64,000 nucleotides of DNA from Clytia hemisphaerica. Taxonomy: Eukaryota > Cnidaria > Hydrozoa > Leptothecata > Clytiidae. Position 1 is the first letter of the stretch, and every line of letters starts with the position of its first letter. Below are positions 23,401-34,427 of this stretch, piece after piece. The DNA lies in contig CACVBU010000486.1 of the NCBI GenBank assembly GCA_902728285.1, positions 314,530-378,529 of the forward strand. The letters are read 5' to 3'. A program made the position numbers and the translations under genes. The notes under the pieces were generated by a model. It searched no databases. It was given only the letters and a program-made list of their open reading frames with translations, and was not told the origin of the DNA.

Positions 23401-26400
23401 TACGCATTTGGCCTCACACTCTGCGCGATCGATGTTTGATTTCCATCAACAAAGAGGTGGACTCGAACACAATCTGTATATTTACATTTTTTTGTTTACT
23501 GAGCAGTTTTTCTCTTTCTTGATTGGTTGAAAAATTACCAATTGAGATGTGCGCTCCTGTACGCTCAAAAAAGTTTTCAGTGTAGAAAAGAGCACAAAAG
23601 CGTACAAGAGCGTGAGCATTTTGTGTACAAGAAAATTTAATTCGTGACGTCAATGTGCTATCTTAGGAAATTTTGGCCTAGCGTACATGCTGGCGCGATA
23701 GATGGAAACAGGTTTTTAGCGACAACAATGAATAACATTGACAAACAAACAAACTTCAATTTCAGGTTATTCAAAACTGATTTACGTCTGACGAAAAAAG
23801 AAGCATCGCAATTAACCATTTTGCTCACTTATAAGAACAATTCTGAATACCATGCTCAACCTAAATTGGTATTGTGTCGCGGAGATGGAGACAAGATGGT
23901 CCTTGATTCTTATGATACGATATCAGTCCAAAATAGATGGCAAATACAGTAAGTTACGCGACCCGATCGTTGAAATAAACAGACTGTAACCTCCCTGTGA
24001 AATTTAAATCCTAGGTAAATTGTTAGCTTTGAAATGGCACCGATGAAAATTGTGTGCGGACCGGATCTCAAAGAGTCAAATATAATTGTAGTGGTAGTGG
24101 AGTCTCTTTAACTGGAGAATATAACTTGAATGTCTCCTTAATTCGAATAAGTATTGTATTCCGGTACCTTAAGTTCTTAAATCTTACTTCATATTTCGAA
24201 TAAATTTGTGTTCCACTTGAACACACGAGTAGGCTCCATTGCAGCGGAACTGGAAACTTTAGTAAGAGTGAGCAATGGATCCTACAATCCTATAGCGAGC
24301 ACCTCACTAAAAACCGGGATTTTTCATCTCGTCAATTGCGTAAAAAAACGCGGGTGACGTCTAGTATAGGCTAACAATCCTACGATTCGAACAAAAACTC
24401 CCGTGTTCGAGTTATAGAGACTTTACTGTTTTTCTTTTTCTCTATCTGGTTCACTTCCATACATTTCAGAGAACATCGTCATAAGCTTAACCAAGATATC
24501 CATATTAAAGAAATTCAGCTACATCTACAATCCACAAATAACGGTAAAGTAATAGTTTTCTTGTAGTTTACTTAAGAATTCAATTGAACTTGATGTCAAT
24601 GCAAAAAATAAGCCAGCTGCTCAGTCTCCAGATATACTGAAAACAATTGCATGTTTCTCAAAATTTCAGTATGAATTTAGGTATAGTTTTGCAGTCATAG
24701 TTAGGTCTTATTTTATAACTTATTTTTTCGCTATTGATTTCAGGGCGTGGAAGATTTCAATTCTTACTTGGCGAATTTAAGGTATAGATTTATTAGAGAA
24801 GCACCCAGCGGACCCTCGACTCCCGAAACCACGCAATTTATTTTCGAAATTCACGCATTCACATAAAAAGTTTCACACAGACACGATTTTTCAGGAAATT
24901 GGAAAATCTTTGGGGAAAATCGGGAAATCAATGGAAAAAAGAGAAAATTCACGCATTCACGGAATAACCAAAAGTGGATTTTCACGCAAGTTTTTCAATT
25001 CACGCATTCGCGCACTTTTTTATTTTTACAATTTTCACGTATTCACGCAACCGATAAAGTCCACTCATGCAAACGGCTGGGGGCCCCATTAAGGATACTG
25101 ATGCTATATTGGTGTCCTTTGAAGGTCACAATGTAAACCCGGGGTGGGGGTCTTAGATAAAATGGGTGCTGGGTATGTGCGAGCCATAAGGGTTATTTCA
25201 CCTTATTTCATACCCTCGAAAGTCTCTCAATGGGGTAAAAAAAAACATTGAAAAAAAATTTCCTCATTGTAATGGTCCAAAAATCATGAAATTCAAAATT
25301 CCTCCTCTCAAAGGGTCGTGATTTTTCAAAAATCGAGTGAAAATCGATAAGAACTTTGAGAACGTCTCTCTAAGGGTCCCAAAAACGCCAATTTTTCATC
25401 TCTCTAAGGTTTGATTTTCAATTTTTTGCTCGGACATACCCGTCACCTCGCAAACCTAGTACCCCCCGGAATAAAATTATTGTTGCCTTAGAAACATAGG
25501 CAACCATTTTAAAAGCTTATTTTTCTAAATTATTCTTTCATCTCTCGTAGCCAATGGAAACATTTCCGATGTAATAAATTACTCAAATCAACTACCATAA
25601 TTTCGCATATTCTCACATGGTTAGGAATGAAACAATTAACTTTTAATCTATTTTCTTAATTTATGCGCATTGGTTAAATATATTTGACGTCAAAAACTTT
25701 ATATTCAGCCAAGTAATATATTTGACGTCAATTCGACAAAAAACATCTACAAAACAAGTTTGCAGACTGACAAATCTTTCTCTGGGTTTCTTCACTCAAC
25801 CAACCAACACACATCTTCGCACAGCAAATTTTTTGTTTTGTTTACTTTCACACAAACAAATTTTGTTTACTTTCACACAAACATAACAAATATGAGAAAC
25901 ACAAGCGCCGCACAAAACAAAAAAACATTGGTTATCCCTTCCGGCTTTCAAGCCATGTTGGAAGCATTGGCTCGCGACGTCCTTATTCAGCAACCGGCCG
26001 ACGTCGAAGAATTTGCTGCGACTTTCTTCAGGTAGATTTATGATTTTTATTATCTCCTTATCTTTCTTTTTATCTACATTGATTAGATTTTGAGCTGCTT
26101 GAATAAAAATTACGTTATTTACCGCAGCATTGTTGCACAACAGATGCTGTTGTATATTTGTCATTATCTTGGTTTCTGCACAGGCACCTAAGGCTAAGAT
26201 TCCCACTCGCAGCGGTTCACTTGACAAGTAAACCAACCTTCGTCAGGGACAACTCATGCTATGTGAGGGGAATCGGGTAGCCAGTTCAAGATGCTGAAGG
26301 GGCGCTCTTGGGAAGTGTCTATAGTTTCAAAAATGGGCCTCAGAGTCTCCTGCAATTCAACCAAATAGAAATTGAAATAGAAGCATAGAAAGGCTTTAAC

Positions 26401-29400
26401 CGACGTTTGCTTTATAGTACTAATCTTACTTCTTAGCATTCAAATTCTACCAAACTCATAAACAATCATAACTTTAATCTCTTAGTCTTAAGTCTTACAC
26501 TTTCCAAGCTTGTACACACTTATCACCCCTTTTCTTTTAAGCCCTTTGATTTTAATATTTATCAATTATTTTATTAAACAATCTTGTATTTTATATGTAG
26601 CGAAAATTTGGCCTTCGGGCCTGATGTTACTTAAATATATAGATAGATAGATTATACATAGCTATAGTTTGATCTTCTTGATACATGTATAAACCCAGAA
26701 AACCCAGGTAGACCAAAGCTTTCCCGACTAATGAAATAATGATCAAAGCAGATTTATTCTACCAGTTTAAGACTTTAGCCCCTCCATCATGTTCGTGTCC
26801 ACTTTTTACAAGTTATGTGCCTAATGTTGTTGTGCTTTTTGGCCCAGCGTAGCGAAAAGGGCCTTTCAAATAGAAGTGTCTGTGGTTTGTGGTTTGTGGT
26901 TCGGTTCGCCAAAAGTTTGCGATAACAGCGTCTTGTTTTTTTTTCAATTTCATAACTCTTGATAGACGGTGATATACTCTTTCGGTAATGGTTCTTTCAA
27001 AGTAAACAAGGGACGGCGCACAATATGAGCATATTTATTTTTCTTATAAGCATATACTTTATAAGAATCAAATCAATAACTCTTGATAGACGTTGCAATG
27101 GCTTTTAAATAACCTTCAGTGAATTTACTGAATTTATGAATACTGTCATGACCAATTTTGTTAATTTCAACACCGTTCTATAACAGTCTAACTTCCTCGG
27201 TGATTTTAGTTTTCAACCTCATCAAGGAGAGCCTCTTCTTCTGCCTACATATTCATAATTTTAAGTTGCTGGGCCTTCACGCCCCACGGGCTTCTTGTTA
27301 TGTCTATTGATCACCTGGGGGCAAGGTTTTAAACCCTTGTACTTTTAGAATTAAAAATGTGTTTATTTCTTTGTTAGTAATTTGTTAATGTCTCATTTCT
27401 TTTTTTTTATTTGTTTCTTTGTTTATTTTGTTTGGTTGATTGTTTATTTATTTTCTTTATTGTCATTGCTGTTGTTTTCTTTATCTCGTCTTTGTTCTTT
27501 GCTGGTCCTATGTTTGTGTTTTTTCTTACAGTTGATTCTGTCTAGTTCGATATTTAGAAGGGACCAATGATTTTCTTCGAACTAGCGAAAGGTTCGAAAA
27601 GCTTTTTGACTCTCTTTCCATTCTAACAAATAGGGATGCACCAATAGGGCATGGAAATCTCTTATTTTGGATAATCCAAGGCCTTTTTTGATAATAAACC
27701 TTAAATTTCTGTAAATTTTAGTCTATCAACTCACAAACATTTTTTACTTCTGCCGGGGTTGCGACACCAATAATATTTTCATATTTTTGTGCTTCCGACA
27801 GGAGTGGAAAACAAGTATAGTGACTGCTATCTGACTATTACGGAGCTTCTTTCTTTCCGTTACATATATAAAAGCAAAAAATTAACTTTGGGAACGCAGT
27901 CAGAAGTGAAACAAAGGATCCTTAACTATCTAACTGCTGGTAGGGGAGGGAGGGGACACTCTTTAACACTAGATTTATGGAGCCACTCTTTAATGAATGC
28001 AGTGACAAACTAACATTTTCATTCATTTTCGATCTATCTTGATATGTTTCTATCTTCTCTTTTCTTTTAATTTGGAAAGATTATGCTATAGATTATACCT
28101 ATACTTTTTAAAGTCTAATGCTCAAGGTTTTGCACATTATAACCGTGTATGTTGATAGAATAAACTACTCTCCTGCACGGTTACTTCTTTTAATAACATA
28201 TGATTTATGTAACTAGCCATATAAAAACCTTGTTCAATCAAAAATTCACTGATACTTGTTTTATCATTTCAGTCAACGCGTTCAGTCACGATGCTGTAAG
28301 GGACCATCTGCTACCTGCGACAAGACCTCTCCTTCATGTACACGCACAGCCACAGCTGAGACTACCAACAGTCAAAAATCGGTCGAAACTTATAATGCTC
28401 CCGCGACATCCATCGTTAAGATGCAAGACTTTGAGTCCGATCTAGCTGAAATGGCTACTAAAGACTCGGGATGTTGTCCCTGTGCTGGTCAATCAGCGGC
28501 GTCCCCACCTTGTCAATCCGCAGCCGGAAGTGTTGCTTCGGAAGTATCAACAACATGTGCTTCTAAGAAAAAGTCATCCGTTGCTGCGGCGCTTATCGAG
28601 GCACCTTCTAAAAAAGATTCGGTTGCCGTGAAAAAGTCATCCATTCAGGTAGCGAAGAAACAAAGTAGCGTTGCTGCTGCTAAAAAATCTTCAATCAAGA
28701 CTGAGCGTAAATCAAGCACAAAAGCTCGTGTACTAAGCGGCACTGCTACTCGATCCACCGCTTCTGTTGAGAAACAAGCGAGTCCTGCTGCATCTAAGAC
28801 CACTACCAAGGTGAGCCAAGCTAAGGTTACGTCGTCAGTTTGTTCGCGTAAGAGCTCCGTAATGGCGAAAACTGCTTCCGTACAGTCCCGTAAATCAGAC
28901 ATCACGTCTGCACGCAGCAAAGCCTCGACTGTAAGTCGAAAGCAACCACCCACGCCAAATACAAGCGTCCAATCAGTCCGTTCAGTCAAGGATAAGATGT
29001 CCGCCCAAGACACCGCCCAGCTTCTCGCAAAGGCATCTAGCCGACTAGTAGAAGATGCTTTGAAAAATGTGTCATCCAAAACTCAAGAGGAATGTAAATT
29101 TGAAGAGGATGCTGTAATCGTTGAGGCAGACATCTCGTGCCCTCAGATTGTTGCAAAGACTTCAGCCCTTGCTGAGAGTCCTGCCACAGAAGCAACCCAC
29201 ACTGAGGTCCCTGAACCAGTTACCGACAGCCAAGAGCAGGCCATCGAACCTAAGGAAGCTACACAAGAGGCTTCTCCTGAACCAGCTGCAGATGGCCAAG
29301 AGCTTGCCAAACCAATTGAAGCTAAGACCGAATCTGCCGCCGCTGTTTCTACTGAACCAGCTAAAATGACTTCCTCAGCACAAGCTGTTGAAACTACACA

Positions 29401-32270
29401 AGATTCACCTACTGAAGCCAGCCAAGTGTCTGAATCTGTTCCTGAGCCTGCTGCTGAAACTGTCTCAGCTGAGGCTGAACCTAAAGTCGTTGAGGCTACT
29501 GAACCCGATTCTGAGGCTTCCTCAGAGCCAGCAGCTCCTGCTGAAACTACTGAAGCAGCCCCTGAACCCCAAGAAGCAAGCCAAGAGACTGCTATTGAAT
29601 CAGAAGCCAATGCTGAATCTAACCCCTCAGTACCAGCTTCTGCTGAAGTCAGTCAGGAACAACAAGCTGACGGTACCCAGGCCGATAAGCCATCTGAGAC
29701 TCCCGTGGCTCAAGAGGAACCAGCCGGTGAATCGGTTCCCGAATCCACCCAAGAACCGACTGCTGAGAATGTAGAAGCCCCATTAGAAACATCAGTGGAA
29801 GCTTCCCAAGAACCAGCAGCTAACTCTGAACCATCCACTGATGGTGTACCTGAAACCTCTGGTGATGTTGAAGAGTCTGTATTAGAAACAGTGGGGGCCA
29901 TCCCTGCTGAAGCTACTCAAGAACCATCTGCTTCTGAACCAGCTGCCGCCCCATCCATACAGGCTTCTCCTGAACTGGCTACTGACGGTCAAGAGCAAGC
30001 TTCTGCCCCTGTTGAAGCTACCAAGGAACCATTTGCACAGGAAGCTGCCCAAGAGCCAACTGCCCCGCAACCCTCCCCTGAATCAGAGGCTACTGAAGCT
30101 AACCAAGAACCAGAAGCTACTGCTGAAGCCAGTCAGGAGCAACTAGCTGATGCTAACCAGGCTGATACCCCACCTGAGACCGCTCAAGTGACAACTGAAG
30201 CTGCCTCGCAAGAACCAGCCCCTGTCAGTGCTGGATCAGCATAAATCGCCCCCCCCCAGAACCCTTTGTACTTTAAAGATTTGAATCATTTGAAGAAATA
30301 TAAACAGAAAGAAAATACAATCAAAACAAATTTATGCTTGAATCTCTGTTTCTATATTCCCAGTCTGTTCCTCTAAAGAGTAATTCCCGTGATAACCAAA
30401 GAGGAATGTAGGGGTGGGTGGGGGTTGTGAAATTGTCGTTATTTTTGTCTATTTTTAGTAATGCAGGATTCTTTAGATAAACCCCCTCTAATTTTATTGC
30501 TATCATTTTAAAAGTCTTTCCCATGATATGATGAGAAAAAATCTTAAACTACATTTCTCTTTTATCTACTCCGGAAAATAAATAATATTCTTGATCGGTC
30601 TAGACGATTATGGCGGTATACGGGAAAAAATCGGCGGGAGAGTTTCGAAGAAGACGTTAACTCTTTTCGGCAAAAAAACCCGTTTGCGAATTTTCTTCGG
30701 CTTTGGGCTTTTTTCTTAGATAGTGATTCGTCTTAGACATAACATAGTCTATGATCGGTCGTGCATGCCAGTTATCGCAGTATTTAAAGACAGTCCCTGT
30801 TCCACAGAATATGTCGAGGGGTGAAATAAAATGTGTATGATATTCTGTTGACTTTATTATTACTGACATTCTCGGGTGCTACATCCTGTCCGCCCAAAAA
30901 CGACCAACGCCCATAAATTCCTCCGCCCATCCACCGACTCATGAGACAGCTTAACTTTTTACAGAATTTTTGTCGACTTTTTGACTTTTCTAGTTTACGG
31001 ATTGTCAATTTAAACTTCTTTTAAAAAGTGTGAATTAAAATAATTACCTAAAAGATGGATTATTGGTATTGAGAGGTATTGGACCATCTGAAATATTTTT
31101 CATACGAATTGTTGATACATCTAAAGCTCATTTGAAAAAATCTACATTTTGTGGAACAGTGACTACGGTTACAGTTTCTTTCCTCTCGCTCGCTCTAGCG
31201 TTTTTGGTACCTAGAAAACTTGAACATATCTCCTTTTGAATCTAAGGTTGTAGAAGATGAATTGCTATTAAGTACGAACCAGAAAGGTACTTACAAAACA
31301 TGTTATATAGACATACGCATTTACGTGCCATAAAATTGGTAGAATTTATATCCCCTGTCAACGCGCCCATCACGATCATTAATAGTGTATTTTAAATGAG
31401 GCCTGGATTTGAGTGTGGATGTGGCAAAACATTTATCGCGAAATTCGATTTTGGAGGAAGAAGACGGCGATGACTTATCATAAAAAAATTCATATTTGAT
31501 GTTACAATTTTGTTGTTAAAGTTTGTTAATGTGACTGAAATATGTCTTGGAATCGATGAAAAATATCAAAAACATTTTCTCTGTAAAAAGAATCCTTTTG
31601 TAATTTCTCAATCGCGAAATTAAATTCCGTGAAACTCTTGAAATCGGCTCATTCGCGAAATTAAATTCTGCGAAATCTGCCATTTTGAGACTCTGATTCG
31701 CGAAATTAAATTCCGCGAAAATTTTTTCCCGCAAAAATTTCTTCCCTTAAGGTATGCAATTTATCCCTTCCATTAATTTTGCCAATTTCTACTATAACTT
31801 TTTCCCGATTATTGGTCTAACATGCTAGACTGATAAACAATTTGTCTGACTTTCAGATCATTGATGCTTCCGAACGAAACTTGGATGCTGAAAAACCACC
31901 CACCACCCAACTTACTATCGAACACAAAGCTCTAAACAAAAATGCAAATGACGAAACTATTGAAATCGAAATTCAGCTGTCATGGCAAGTGGACGAAAAT
32001 GCCCGATCGTATAATATATTTTGCCTAAATGCGTCCGCATGCTGTGCTATTCAGGATATTACGGGAAAAACTCATAAAATTGATTCATCAAAAACGGATT
32101 TTTTCATCGGCCGCGCGTTCGCAAGTCACTATCAAATCGGACACTTTCTCATTAAGAAAAATTCGTCTCCACGTCGAGAAGTGAAATTCCAAATTTATTC
32201 GAATGATGGAAATGGTGACACAAAACTGTATTGTGAAAATATTATCAGAATTGATCAACTATTGGTTTAG
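20426..32270 (+). CDS. ENGASE: ENGASE-like cytosolic endo-beta-N-acetylglucosaminidase, 3' exons only
   Basis: Visible exons are 20426-20534, 20949-21151, 23766-23948, 24470-24543, 24744-24781 and 31857-32270, all GT-AG with matching phases, giving 339 aa to the stop. The first exon encodes FWELLSDDLYPHYINRLPMV then TTFNRGYG, which resembles the end of the GH85 catalytic barrel in animal ENGASE (FW-LL.. then LP-VT-F--G-G). The next exon has AYNGNGCLFFSGTF, like the AY-GG-SL-L-G segment of the following beta-sandwich. The last exon carries the C-terminal LSWQVDENARSYNIF and FIGRAFASHYQIG. ENGASE cleaves the chitobiose core of N-glycans on misfolded or free glycoproteins in the cytosol. The exons that should hold the catalytic Glu and Asn are absent from the region I could read upstream. 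Exon 1 begins mid-codon at an acceptor, so the model is 5'-partial or the locus is truncated. The last intron (24782-31856) encloses another gene. Confidence 0.75.
20577..20712. repeat. MITE, family 'ACACGTTTTTTATAAGAAC', short copy 3
   Basis: It runs from TATAAGAACATAAGGCTTTG to GTTCTTATAAAAATACGTGT. It is inverted relative to copy 1 and about half its length, and lies in an ENGASE-like intron. Confidence 0.55.
21255..21692. repeat. MITE with CAGGGTTCAGACAGACC ends
   Basis: It starts CAGGGTTCAGACAGACCCTG and ends GGTCTGCCTGAACCCTG. GTAAT stands on each side (21250-21254, 21693-21697), a possible 5-bp target duplication. Internally it is full of CAGGGAAACTCAGGGAA-type short repeats. CAGGG ends recall hAT elements, but a 5-bp duplication is shorter than usual. 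No coding capacity. Confidence 0.6.
21936..22301. repeat. MITE, family 'ACACGTTTTTTATAAGAAC', long copy 4
   Basis: It begins ACACGTTTTTTTTTTTATTA and ends GTTCTAATAAAAAAAAACGT. Two internal blocks resemble each other (near 21970-22020 and 22200-22260). Flanking host sequence (TATTGAAAT-AAGTTG..AAGGTTTAAAAT) appears on both sides, as if a longer segment were duplicated. Confidence 0.55.
22329..23130. mobile_element. hAT-like non-autonomous element with 8-bp target duplication
   Basis: It has inverted ends of about 65 bp. Left is GGGTTGGTCTAAAAAGCAGG continuing through TAGCCAATT; right is the complement, ending AGACCAACCCT. GTATTAAA occurs directly on both sides (22321-22328, 23131-23138). Eight-base duplications are typical of hAT. 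The ~670-bp interior has no transposase. Confidence 0.72.
23191..23712. repeat. inverted-repeat element with a tandemly duplicated interior
   Basis: Ends are CCTGTTTCCATCGATCGCGC and its near complement (GCGCGATAGATGGAAACAGG), about 50 bp each. The interior is two direct copies of a ~230-bp unit, one around 23265-23405 and one around 23480-23620, both with GATGTGCGCTCCTGT and GAGCACAAAAGCGTACAA. It ends 53 bp before an ENGASE-like exon. Superfamily not recognised. Confidence 0.6.
25130..25480. repeat. diverged interspersed repeat
   Basis: Text such as AAAAACGCCAATTTTTCATC and GACATACCCGTCACC near 25380-25450 reappears inverted near 33440-33520 (GTGACGGGTATTTTCG.., AAAAATTGGCGTTTTTGGGA). Edges are unclear. 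Confidence 0.35.
25685..25730 (+). promoter_or_regulatory. two perfect cAMP response elements upstream of the nested RIIa gene
   Basis: TGACGTCA occurs at 25685-25692 and 25723-25730. Each sits in a repeated context (ATATTTGACGTCAA) and they are 38 bp apart, about 160-200 bp before the ATG at 25892. CREB/CREM-type factors bind this palindrome, and CREM drives many vertebrate spermatid genes. Its use here is inference. Confidence 0.5.
25892..30244 (+). CDS. RIIa-domain protein with Lys/Ser-rich and Glu/Pro/Ala-rich tail, CABYR-like (2 exons, 703 aa)
   Basis: Exons are 25892-26031 and 28273-30244, joined phase 2 across a 2.2-kb GT-AG intron. Residues 15-46 (IPSGFQAMLEALARDV, QQPADVEEFAATFF) match the RIIa docking/dimerisation fold of PKA regulatory subunits, SP17, ropporin and CABYR. 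That fold binds amphipathic helices of AKAPs. Exon 2 has three parts. First is a Cys-containing linker (SRCCKGPSATC). Then about 170 residues are rich in Lys/Ser with KKSSV-, KKSSI- and KKQSSV-type repeats, potentially phosphorylated. Last are about 370 acidic residues of imperfect EATQEPA/EASQEPAA/DGQEQA repeats, certainly disordered. The layout recalls CABYR and other fibrous-sheath proteins, but no EF-like or PXXP feature fixes orthology. The gene lies entirely within the last intron of the ENGASE-like gene, on the same strand, and has its own upstream CRE pair. Confidence 0.72.
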
Positions 32271-32286
32271 ACGATATATGATATTA

Positions 32287-32700
32287 CAGTGGAGTCTCCA
32301 TAACCTGAACCTCTATAACGTTGTTTCAACGTTCACAACGTCCATATAACCTTAAATGAACGTTGAAACAACGTTGTGAGCCAGCTGGGAAGTTTTGTCG
32401 TCCCTTTGGTTAACAATACCGAGTTTATGTATTTGCACTTTTGAGGACGGTAGGGTGACTGAAGCGATTTGGAAAAACCCACAATTCCGCCCCGCAAAAT
32501 CGAGGACGGTAAAAGTGCTGATTTACCGTCGTCCTCAGCTGGTCAGGATCTACTCAAATTAGAACCTTGCCATCTCCGTCGCTGAAAAACACACATACAT
32601 AAACTCGCTAATGCTTTATAAACTCTAGCACTCAAAATGTCCTTAACTCGAACAAACTTGTGTTTACCGTGCGTGTTTGAGTTATAGAGACTCTATTGCA
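32287..32700. repeat. pogo/Tigger-like MITE interrupted by another MITE
   Basis: The left end is CAGTGGAGTCTCCATAACCT and the right end GTTTGAGTTATAGAGACTCT. Similar termini occur at 24095-24430 and 44309-44467. The insertion of the CGAGTTTATG-family copy C separates the halves. Confidence 0.5.
32419..32608. repeat. MITE, family 'CGAGTTTATG', copy C
   Basis: It begins CCGAGTTTATGTATTTGCAC and ends ATACATAAACTCGC, with TA on each side. It is the best preserved of the three copies and defines the family ends. Confidence 0.65.
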
Positions 32701-32926
32701 TAATCAGATCAAGTGATACTTTTCACTTTAGACAGAAAACAGAATCAAAAAGATATGTCACCGTGTACACATTTCATAAAATAACTTCAATTTTTGCGGG
32801 TCAGAGCTGATGTTGCCTAACTGTATGGCGTATTTGTATGTATTTTTCTACAGAGGTATTTATATTATCTTTTGTAAGTATTTCTTCAGTTTTTTACAGT
32901 GCTCGATACATAAGTAGAGCGATTTC

Positions 32927-33046
32927 AGTCAGGAGGAAAAGACATTTCATTATTCTGCTACTCACAGTTTCATGCCGCCTGAAGATTGTCACCAAAGTGG
33001 CATGCAACTGTCTGTAGCAGAATAATAGTGTCTTTTCTTCCTGACT
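32927..33046. repeat. 120-bp hairpin
   Basis: AGTCAGGAGGAAAAGACA at the left pairs with TGTCTTTTC-TTCCTGACT at the right. Further in, TTATTCTGCTAC pairs with GTAGCAGAATAA, and CAGTTTCATGCC with GGCATGCAACTG. Only a short loop remains. It could be a small foldback element or encode a structured RNA. Confidence 0.55.
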
Positions 33047-34427
33047 ATTATCTTTTGTATCAATTCTGATTTTTTATCTGTATCTTTCTATATGATTTTT
33101 TGTCATTAGCCCATTTTCCGAAGCCTATGTTTTTTGCCTATTAACTATTTTTCAGATTTATAAATTAAATTATTTCTAGTGAAATTTTTAATAATGCCGA
33201 ATAATTGCACAACACACTAAAGCAACAGTTTTACATTTTTATATGCCCGAATTTATTTTAAATGGCCTCACCCACTAAATTTTCCGACTAGAAAAAGTTG
33301 GAATTCGACCCCCCCCCCCCCCCCCCCGCCATAAAAAATATCTATCCCCAACAATCCCCATCGAGTTTGGGTCTGTTATTTTTACCCCCACTGGCGGCTG
33401 GATAAAATCTTACGCGGTGCCGGGGGGAAGGGTGATGCGCCGTGGTGACGGGTATTTTCGAGCCAAAAATCGAACCCTCTTAGCTTACCCTTGTAGAGAA
33501 AGAAAAAATTGGCGTTTTTGGGACTTTTTATAGACTTTTTATATTTGGGATTTTTTATAGAGTTTTCTATAGAGGCTTTTTCTTAAAATTTTTGTTCATT
33601 TTCACTCCATTTTGTCCAAATTTTTGAAAATCGCGACCCTTTGAGGCCTTTGAGAGAGGAAATTTTGATTTTCGTCAATACCATCACCGTTTGACGTTTG
33701 ATTTAGACTAGTAAACTAGTCGTTGAAAACAGACCCATATACAAAAAATTCAGCTCAAAAAAAAAAAAGAATCGAAGAGGTGAGGTTGCGTGTCTTTTCT
33801 GAATTTCAACGACTAGAAGCTTCTTCCCTCAAAAAACGTTGTTTAATTTTACAACCTTTTTTAGGTTTTTGAGAATCCATCCAACTTTTTTGACTAAATG
33901 ATATTTCATAGTATTAGTAACATTAAACAAGGGAACATATAAATAAATGAGTATTTCCGAAAACACAATAAACAGAAAGAAAAATAAATGCAATCCCGCA
34001 CGGGTCAGCCATACAGAAATGTCTCTCCTTACGATTTTAGAGGTGAAAAGAAGTGTTAAAAAGGGACCCTTATTATTATTATGATGGCTCGCACACATAC
34101 CCGGTACCCATTTTGCTAAGTACCCCCCACCCCCAAGGGGGGATGACAACTATTACTTCATTCTGTACATTCCCTGTAGTCTTTTTCGTTTTTCTTTTGC
34201 CCCCCGCCCCCCGCCCCCCACTGGTAAAGAATGAGGGCGTCTAAATGGCGGGCGGGCGGGCGATCGTGGGATTATTTTTTTTTAGGAGGTGCTCAAAAGG
34301 ATTTGATTTAGCAATATCCCGTGATTCCGATCAAAACATCCAAAAGGATAGCCGAGCAGTGAATCCTGAATTTTTCTCAATTTTTTTCTTGAATTTATTT
34401 CTCATTTGCTTCAATCATTCATTAGCG

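Larger units (their letters stand above)
32271..34427. other. intergenic region before LAMTOR2
   Basis: It contains a pogo-like MITE (about 32287-32700) with another MITE nested in it, a 120-bp hairpin (32927-33046) and a run of 19 C (33309-33327). It also holds the diverged repeat near 33440-33700 and a C-rich promoter-proximal stretch (34190-34262) that includes AAATGGCGGGCG, a YY1-type site, about 185 bp before the LAMTOR2 ATG. Confidence 0.45.

Noticed and set aside
27789..28013. Possible middle exon of the RIIa-domain gene
   Set aside because: With the upstream phase it meets a stop after a few codons, and direct joining of 26031 to 28273 is in frame.
28645..29079. 144-aa and 155-aa reverse-strand ORFs opposite the RIIa-protein gene
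   Set aside because: They are open because of the biased Ala/Glu/Ser codon use on the plus strand; composition is low complexity and no start context or splice signals support them.
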